Assembly (NCBI RefSeq): GCF_003946465.1
Contig: NZ_RHOL01000006.1
Location: 1 to 64,000, forward strand
Reading direction: 5' to 3'
DNA: 64,000 nt
Source of the DNA: Lacticaseibacillus hegangensis
GTDB taxonomy: Bacteria > Bacillota > Bacilli > Lactobacillales > Lactobacillaceae
The position numbers and the translations under genes were made by a program. The notes under the pieces are model-generated. The model was given only the letters and a program-made list of their open reading frames with translations. It had not been told where the DNA came from and made no database searches. Positions 59,941 to 64,000 of this stretch are shown here, in pieces (the first letter of the stretch is position 1; every line of letters starts with the position of its first letter).

Positions 59941-60702
59941 TCACTTCCTTTGATGAGTTTTTGAAAAGGCGCCGGCGCGGGCCACCAGGTCGGTGAATAA
60001 GCGGCCCTGAGCCGGCTGACTGGCGGACAGGTTTTCCGGGTGCCACTGGACGCCGAGCAGCTGGTCGCCGGTTTGCGACTCGATGCCTTCGATCACGCCG
60101 TCCGGGGCCTGGGCGGATACTTTCAGGCTCGCGCCGACGTGGTGGACGGCCTGGTGGTGCCGCGAGTTAACATACCCAGTCGGACCGAGCAGGTCTGCCA
60201 GCCGGGACCCTTCCGCCATCCGCACGTGGTGGGTCGGATATTGACCCGGTGCGGCTTGGGCGTGCCTGAGGTGGGCCTGCGGGTCGTCGGTGCCGAGGTC
60301 CTGGTACAAGTCGCCGCCGCAAGCCACGTTCAGCAGCTGCATGCCGCGGCAAATCGCAAACACCGGGAGACCCTTCTGAATCGCCGCCTGGGTCAGCGCC
60401 AGCTCGAAGCGGTCCTCAGGTAAGATCACGCTGCCGAGTTTCAGCTCCGGCTCCTGCCCGTACAGCGTGGGATCAAGGTCGGGCCCACCGGGTAAAAAGA
60501 GCCCACTAATTGCCGCCACATCGGCTTTAACCAGCGCGTCGATCTGGTCCGCTTTGGCGGGAAACGGCAAGATCAACGGCACTCCGCCAGCATCGATGAC
60601 GGCCTCTTTGATGGCCTGCGGCACGATGCTGGCGCTTTGGGTGTTGATGTAGGGACTGACACCGGCCAGCTGGTCAGTGGGAATGCCAATATACGGTTGC
60701 AT
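59941..60702 (-). CDS. gamma-glutamyl peptidase/hydrolase, C26 family (PuuD-like), first gene
   Basis: 253 residues. Cys in FAICRGMQLL, WHPENLS, and LFLPGGPDLDPTLYGQ. The catalytic set is complete, as in the downstream copy, so both are probably active but may differ in substrate. SD AGGAGG. The unit has no polyamine genes nearby, so the PuuD role in putrescine breakdown is not supported by context. Confidence 0.88.
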   Translation of the reverse strand: MQPYIGIPTDQLAGVSPYINTQSASIVPQAIKEAVIDAGGVPLILPFPAKADQIDALVKADVAAISGLFLPGGPDLDPTLYGQEPELKLGSVILPEDRFELALTQAAIQKGLPVFAICRGMQLLNVACGGDLYQDLGTDDPQAHLRHAQAAPGQYPTHHVRMAEGSRLADLLGPTGYVNSRHHQAVHHVGASLKVSAQAPDGVIEGIESQTGDQLLGVQWHPENLSASQPAQGRLFTDLVARAGAFSKTHQRK

Positions 60703-60888
60703 GCGCTCGCCTCCTGATTTAAGCGTAGCGAATTGCAGCGGGGTTTTGCCAGCGGGAACACTTTTCGGAATCGTGTCAGGATGCCTGGTTGCTTTGTATT
60801 TACGGAGAGGCAGAAAGAACTACTGGACATTTTGTACCGGGTGGGACATTTTGCGGTTTATGGACAGATAAAAAGATTTCTACATGAC
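60703..60888. other. intergenic region upstream of the C26 operon
   Basis: 186 bp. It includes the direct repeat GGACATTTTG (about 60827 and 60844), spaced 17 bp; no gene seen. Confidence 0.4.
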
Positions 60889-60927
60889 AAAAACCGAGCC
60901 TAGGCAGAAGTTGGCTTAGTCTCGGTT
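60889..60927 (-). terminator. terminator of the DUF4767-like lipoprotein gene
   Basis: Minus strand AACCGAG/CTCGGTT outer stem with a partly paired interior, then TTTGTC. Confidence 0.7.
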
Positions 60928-60962
60928 CGCTTTGGGCTGATAATGAACGATTTGGCGAGTAG

Positions 60963-62033
60963 TCACTGAACATGCTGGTCGGGAAAGACTTTGTCCTGGT
61001 ACTTTGCAGCAAGTGCTGGCGTGAGATAGTAATTGGCATAGTGGGTGTACGAATCAGCTTCTTCTAGCACCGGGATAGTCTGCCCATCAAGTACTCGCGG
61101 CGTAATCTTGTAGAGCGTAGAGACTTTTTGATACCAATTCCGGATACCGAGGGTCTTATCTGACGCCGAATAGTTTCCAACATCCCAGTTTTCTTTTTTG
61201 GGATCGATGGTGACTGGTGCCGAGTTTGACTTCTCGATATCTGCCTCGTTTTCCGCATTGTATGGGAAAATCTGGAACTCGATTCCTGCCTCGGTCGTGG
61301 TGTTGGCCGTAAAAGCAACGGTTGAAAGCTTATGACTGCCGTCCTGCGTGTACCAAGTGTGCTGAAACTCTGCAGGAACGATGGCTTGTTGCTTTGGTGT
61401 TGCCGCCTGCGAGCCTTTGTTCTGATCAGTGGTCGCGGTCTTGGAGGAAGAGGTCGCGGTGGTCTGGCTCGCAAGCATCGCTTTCTTGCCTGCGACAATA
61501 TTCTGGAAGCCCTGGGTGACTGCTTGGTTAGTCGTGTCCGTTGTCTTGATGATCTGACCATCCGGGGCATACTGGCTGATCAGCACGCGCGTTTTGCGTT
61601 GGGCCGTCAGCGTGAACAAAAACAGGACGGTGTCTTGGTCATCCACGTAAACGGCGACGACGTTTTCCTGCGTCTTGCTGGCGTGACCTTTCTTCGGCAG
61701 CCACGTGACCGGAGTCTTCTTACCATCGATCGTGATTGGCTGCTTAGTCTTGTAGACCTTAGTCAAATCGAGTCCTTGCCACTTCACGTGATCATTGAGG
61801 TCAGCCTGGGTAAACTGCTGACTCTTGGTGGGACCGAAGTCCTTCATGAACGCCGCCAGCTTGTCGGCTTTGGTTTGGTTCCAAGAAAGTGTCGCGCCCG
61901 TGTTCCGCTTGCTGCTGGATGCGGCCACTTTAACATGCGAACTGTTACTGTTCGCCTTTTTAGGCTGCTGATTGCCGCATGCAGCAAGTGCAAGCCCCAA
62001 GCTGAGCAAAATTGTTGTCCGCCAAAATTTCAT
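60963..62033 (-). CDS. DUF4767-like lipoprotein (copy 2)
   Basis: 356 residues. Lipobox LAAC, Cys19, then a Ser/Lys-rich linker. The conserved block is SWNQTKADKLAAFMKDFG near 50, followed by KWQGLDLTK, PITIDGKKTPVTWLP and VVAVYVDDQ, typical of the DUF4767-like lactobacillus lipoproteins. A second domain (about 225-356) is unrecognised. Function unknown. SD GGAGGTAAG. A paralogue lies 103 bp upstream in the same direction. Confidence 0.78.
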   Translation of the reverse strand: MKFWRTTILLSLGLALAACGNQQPKKANSNSSHVKVAASSSKRNTGATLSWNQTKADKLAAFMKDFGPTKSQQFTQADLNDHVKWQGLDLTKVYKTKQPITIDGKKTPVTWLPKKGHASKTQENVVAVYVDDQDTVLFLFTLTAQRKTRVLISQYAPDGQIIKTTDTTNQAVTQGFQNIVAGKKAMLASQTTATSSSKTATTDQNKGSQAATPKQQAIVPAEFQHTWYTQDGSHKLSTVAFTANTTTEAGIEFQIFPYNAENEADIEKSNSAPVTIDPKKENWDVGNYSASDKTLGIRNWYQKVSTLYKITPRVLDGQTIPVLEEADSYTHYANYYLTPALAAKYQDKVFPDQHVQ

Positions 62034-62136
62034 TTATCTTACCTCCAAAAAAATCCCCAATAAGGCGCGCGGTAATAATCTGAAAACTGAATTTCTTCAC
62101 CAGAGAGTACGCTGGCAATCCGACTCTTGATTAATG

Positions 62137-63201
62137 TTAGTTGGCCGTATGCTCATCTGGGTAAATGGTGGCCCCATACTGATTTGCGAGCGCCTGTGTC
62201 GGATAGTAATTACGATCCACCCACATGCCGCCACCAGAAGCGGTTTCGAGTACAGGCACGGTCTTGCCACCTAGATTGCGGTTGGTGACCGCGTAGAAGC
62301 CCCCGGCGCCGGCACTTTGGTACCAACCTCTGACGTTGACCCATGACTTACCGTCTTGGCTAAACCGATACGCTGCACCCCATTCTTCTTTGGCCGGATC
62401 CATCTTTGTCGAATCGCCGTTTAAGGCCGCCGTGTCATTCGCAGTGCGCTCCTGAATATCATAAACAGGTTGATTACCGTATTCTGGGTCCTGAATTGAG
62501 TTGCCTGTAATTGTCATCTGCCCGTTCTGGCTGTACCAAGTGCCCTGAAAGGACTGGTCAAAGACCACGGCATGAGCGGGCTGACTGGCAGCATTGCTGC
62601 TTGACGCTGCAATCTGAGAACTGCTGGTGTCGTTTGCTTTGGCTGGCAGGGTTGCAGGCTTGCCGGCAACGATTGCGGCGAAGGCCTTTTTCAACTCGCC
62701 GTTAGCCGTCTCGGTAGTGCTTAGAACCTGTTTCTTGGGCGCGGCCTGACTGACCAGCACCCGCGGCACGCGATTTTCCGTCAGCGTGAAGAGATACAAG
62801 ATCCCCGCATGATCATCTGCGTAAATCGCGACCACGTTGAGTTTGGTCCGGCTCCCGCGAGACGCTTTAGGCAGCCAGTTAACCGTGGTTTGGTGGCCGT
62901 CAATTGTGATGGGCGTCTTTTTTTGCATCACCTTGCTGAGATCCAGGCCCCGCCATTTCGTGGCGGTCTTCGCGCCGACCTTAGAATAATTCTGCTGCAT
63001 CAGTGGGCCAAAACCCTTCATATACGTCTCTAGCGACTTCGCCTTATCCGCATTCCAGTCCAGCTTGCTAACCGCGCTAGGCTTATGCGCCACCGCACTA
63101 CTGCTCGCGGTGTTATTTTTCGTTGGCTTGGGCTGCTGACTGCGACAACCGGCCAGAGTGAGCCCCACGCTCACAGCGACCACGATTCCCCATGATTTCA
63201 T
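62137..63201 (-). CDS. DUF4767-like lipoprotein (copy 1)
   Basis: 354 residues. Lipobox TLAGC, Cys19. The block DWNADKAKSLETYMKGFG, then KWRGLDLSK, PITIDGHQTTVNWLP and VVAIYADDH matches the downstream copy at the same spacing, and the C-terminal halves also correspond (AFAAIVAGKPA/GFQNIVAGKKA). ATG at 63201 after AGGAGG. Confidence 0.78.
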   Translation of the reverse strand: MKSWGIVVAVSVGLTLAGCRSQQPKPTKNNTASSSAVAHKPSAVSKLDWNADKAKSLETYMKGFGPLMQQNYSKVGAKTATKWRGLDLSKVMQKKTPITIDGHQTTVNWLPKASRGSRTKLNVVAIYADDHAGILYLFTLTENRVPRVLVSQAAPKKQVLSTTETANGELKKAFAAIVAGKPATLPAKANDTSSSQIAASSSNAASQPAHAVVFDQSFQGTWYSQNGQMTITGNSIQDPEYGNQPVYDIQERTANDTAALNGDSTKMDPAKEEWGAAYRFSQDGKSWVNVRGWYQSAGAGGFYAVTNRNLGGKTVPVLETASGGGMWVDRNYYPTQALANQYGATIYPDEHTAN

Positions 63202-63254
63202 TTTCTCTTCGCCTCCTAGATCAAGCTTCCCACGGGAAAATAAATAAATCAATC

Positions 63255-63291
63255 AAAAAAGCGGCCCCGCACATATCATGTGCGAGGCCGC
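63255..63291 (-). terminator. terminator after the small membrane protein gene
   Basis: Minus strand GCGGCCTCGCACAT/ATGTGCGGGGCCGC stem, short loop, then TTTTTTG. Confidence 0.9.
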
Positions 63292-63306
63292 AATTGGCAC
63301 AACAAG

Positions 63307-63501
63307 TTACTTACTATCGCTGGATGACTTGGTGCGCCGGCGACGGTGTGTTATCAGCACGAACCCAAGCACCACCAAAGCGATACCGAGCGTCAGGAGC
63401 CCGGGGTCCAGGTTCTGGGTCCCGGGGCCTTGCGGGCTGATCATGATGACGTAAAACCCGATGGCCAGTGATAACATACCGGAACTGTAATGTCCCTTCA
63501 T
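63307..63501 (-). CDS. small membrane protein, 64 aa
   Basis: Two membrane helices (MLSLAIGFYVIMI and LLTLGIALVVLGFVLI) with a basic tail (HRRRRTKSSSDSK). No ribosome site of its own; it starts 6 nt after the upstream stop, so translation is probably coupled. Not recognised. Confidence 0.6.
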   Translation of the reverse strand: MKGHYSSGMLSLAIGFYVIMISPQGPGTQNLDPGLLTLGIALVVLGFVLITHRRRRTKSSSDSK

Positions 63502-63507
63502 CGCTAG

Positions 63508-63729
63508 TTAGGCGACGCCGACGGTGAACAGGATCGCGGAAGCCCAGCTTTGCTTCTTGATCTCTGCTTTGGCGGTTTTGGCCGCCGCATCCAAGTCGGT
63601 GGCAGTGGTGCTGAATGTGGCACGCATGCCTTGCTTGCTATTCAGCTTGAAGGTGACGCCATCTTCATTGTAAGCTTCCAAAACGGCGATCATCTTATCC
63701 AGATACAGTGCAGAACTAACAACAACCAT
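63508..63729 (-). CDS. hypothetical protein, 73 aa
   Basis: Starts MVVVSSALYLDKMIAVLEAY at ATG 63729, 9 nt after AAGGAG, and ends KKQSWASAILFTVGVA with a short hydrophobic stretch. Not recognised. First of a two-gene unit with the small membrane protein. Confidence 0.6.
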   Translation of the reverse strand: MVVVSSALYLDKMIAVLEAYNEDGVTFKLNSKQGMRATFSTTATDLDAAAKTAKAEIKKQSWASAILFTVGVA

Positions 63730-63764
63730 GTTATCTGACTCCTTTATGTTCGATTTAATAGGGA

Positions 63765-63795
63765 AACTGCCGCAGAAGAAACCGGTTGCGGCAGT
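63765..63795 (-). promoter_or_regulatory. hairpin upstream of the 73-residue gene
   Basis: ACTGCCGCA/TGCGGCAGT perfect 9-bp stem, 13-nt loop, followed on the minus strand by TTCCC; not a clear terminator. May be a leader structure. Confidence 0.35.
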
Positions 63796-63812
63796 CACTA
63801 GTGTTAATAATA

Positions 63813-63844
63813 AGCCACTGGTTGGGTAAAGACAACCAGTGGCT
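63813..63844 (-). terminator. terminator of the PTS EIIC gene
   Basis: AGCCACTGGTTG/CAACCAGTGGCT 12-bp stem, 8-nt loop, then TATTATT on the minus strand. Confidence 0.78.
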
Positions 63845-63851
63845 CATACGG

Positions 63852-64000
63852 TTAAGCGGCTGTGCCGTCGTCAGGCGCGTCCGTTTGAACACGGCTGGAT
63901 GCCATAACAAATGGTACCCAGATGAAGAACGCAATGACCATGTTGACGAGGGCCAGAACCGCGGCTCGCCAGTCGAACCCGGTTGCCATCAAGGCGTTCA
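63852..64000 (-). CDS. PTS EIIC, lactose/cellobiose family (C-terminal fragment, continues past window)
   Basis: The last 49 codons before TAA (63852-63854) read NALMATGFDWRAAVLALVN and VIAFFIWVPFVMASSRVQ, then an acidic tail TDAPDDGTAA. This is the end of a CelB-type EIIC permease: a last membrane helix with the usual FxWxPFV pattern. Cut by the window edge. Confidence 0.8.
   Translation of the reverse strand, partial: NALMATGFDWRAAVLALVNMVIAFFIWVPFVMASSRVQTDAPDDGTAA

Overview
The window looks like the chromosome of a heterofermentative-capable, relatively G+C-rich lactobacillus (Lactobacillaceae). Grounds: the gdpP-rplI-dnaB-purA core block, a phosphoketolase next to acetate kinase, many PTS and glycosidase genes, an LPXTG surface protein with FIVAR repeats, CcpA-type cre sites, Gram-positive lipoprotein signals, and a Ddl with the Phe that predicts D-Ala-D-Lac synthesis. 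No rRNA, tRNA, CRISPR array or intact insertion sequence was seen.

Layout. (1) 1-7.8 kb: an AT-richer carbohydrate operon with a ThuA-like protein, a xylose-isomerase-like TIM barrel, a sugar ABC importer with its own MsmK-type ATPase, a VOC protein and a YcjQ-like dehydrogenase. It is read from one promoter flanked by CcpA/LacI-type palindromes and resembles a keto-glycoside pathway. (2) 7.8-11.7 kb: phospho-beta-glucoside use, with an RpiR regulator, a GH4 and a GH1 glycosidase. (3) 11.8-22.8 kb: a GntR regulator divergent from a cre-controlled operon for a ROK kinase, PTS EIIC and EIIB (no EIIA), GH36, GH28-like and GH5 enzymes, then DUF805 and MATE membrane proteins. (4) 23-27.3 kb: alcohol dehydrogenase, two paralogous YehR-like lipoproteins, a tyrosine phosphatase and a NiaR repressor. 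(5) 27.8-41 kb: gdpP, rplI, dnaB, a four-repeat unknown protein and purA, with rplI and dnaB separated by an AT-richer insert carrying a 1752-residue cell-wall protein. (6) 41-54 kb: small lipoprotein genes, ddl, a D-2-hydroxyacid dehydrogenase, tandem purine permeases, a PLP enzyme, a candidate type I toxin-antitoxin locus, rarA and ackA. (7) 54-64 kb: phosphoketolase, a baeRF-type protein, a membrane-anchored flavodoxin, tandem C26 peptidases, two DUF4767-like lipoproteins and the end of a PTS EIIC gene.

The most striking observation is a family of structured intergenic repeats, called here the eight-copy repeat, at five loci between 27.3 and 51.6 kb. It has eight nearly complete copies plus fragments, in both orientations and in a short form (about 126 nt) and a long form (152-171 nt). 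Its pairing arms differ in sequence from copy to copy but stay complementary within each copy, while single-stranded blocks are conserved. I do not recognise it as a described family. Other non-coding candidates are two promoter-to-terminator small RNAs (30324-30443 and 42051-42149), a possible third transcript (about 48199-48327), and a toxin/antisense locus at 50026-50427 with an overlapping leader ORF.

Start codons were chosen by Shine-Dalgarno (SD) position. Promoters, operators and RNA genes are read by eye and not experimentally supported.
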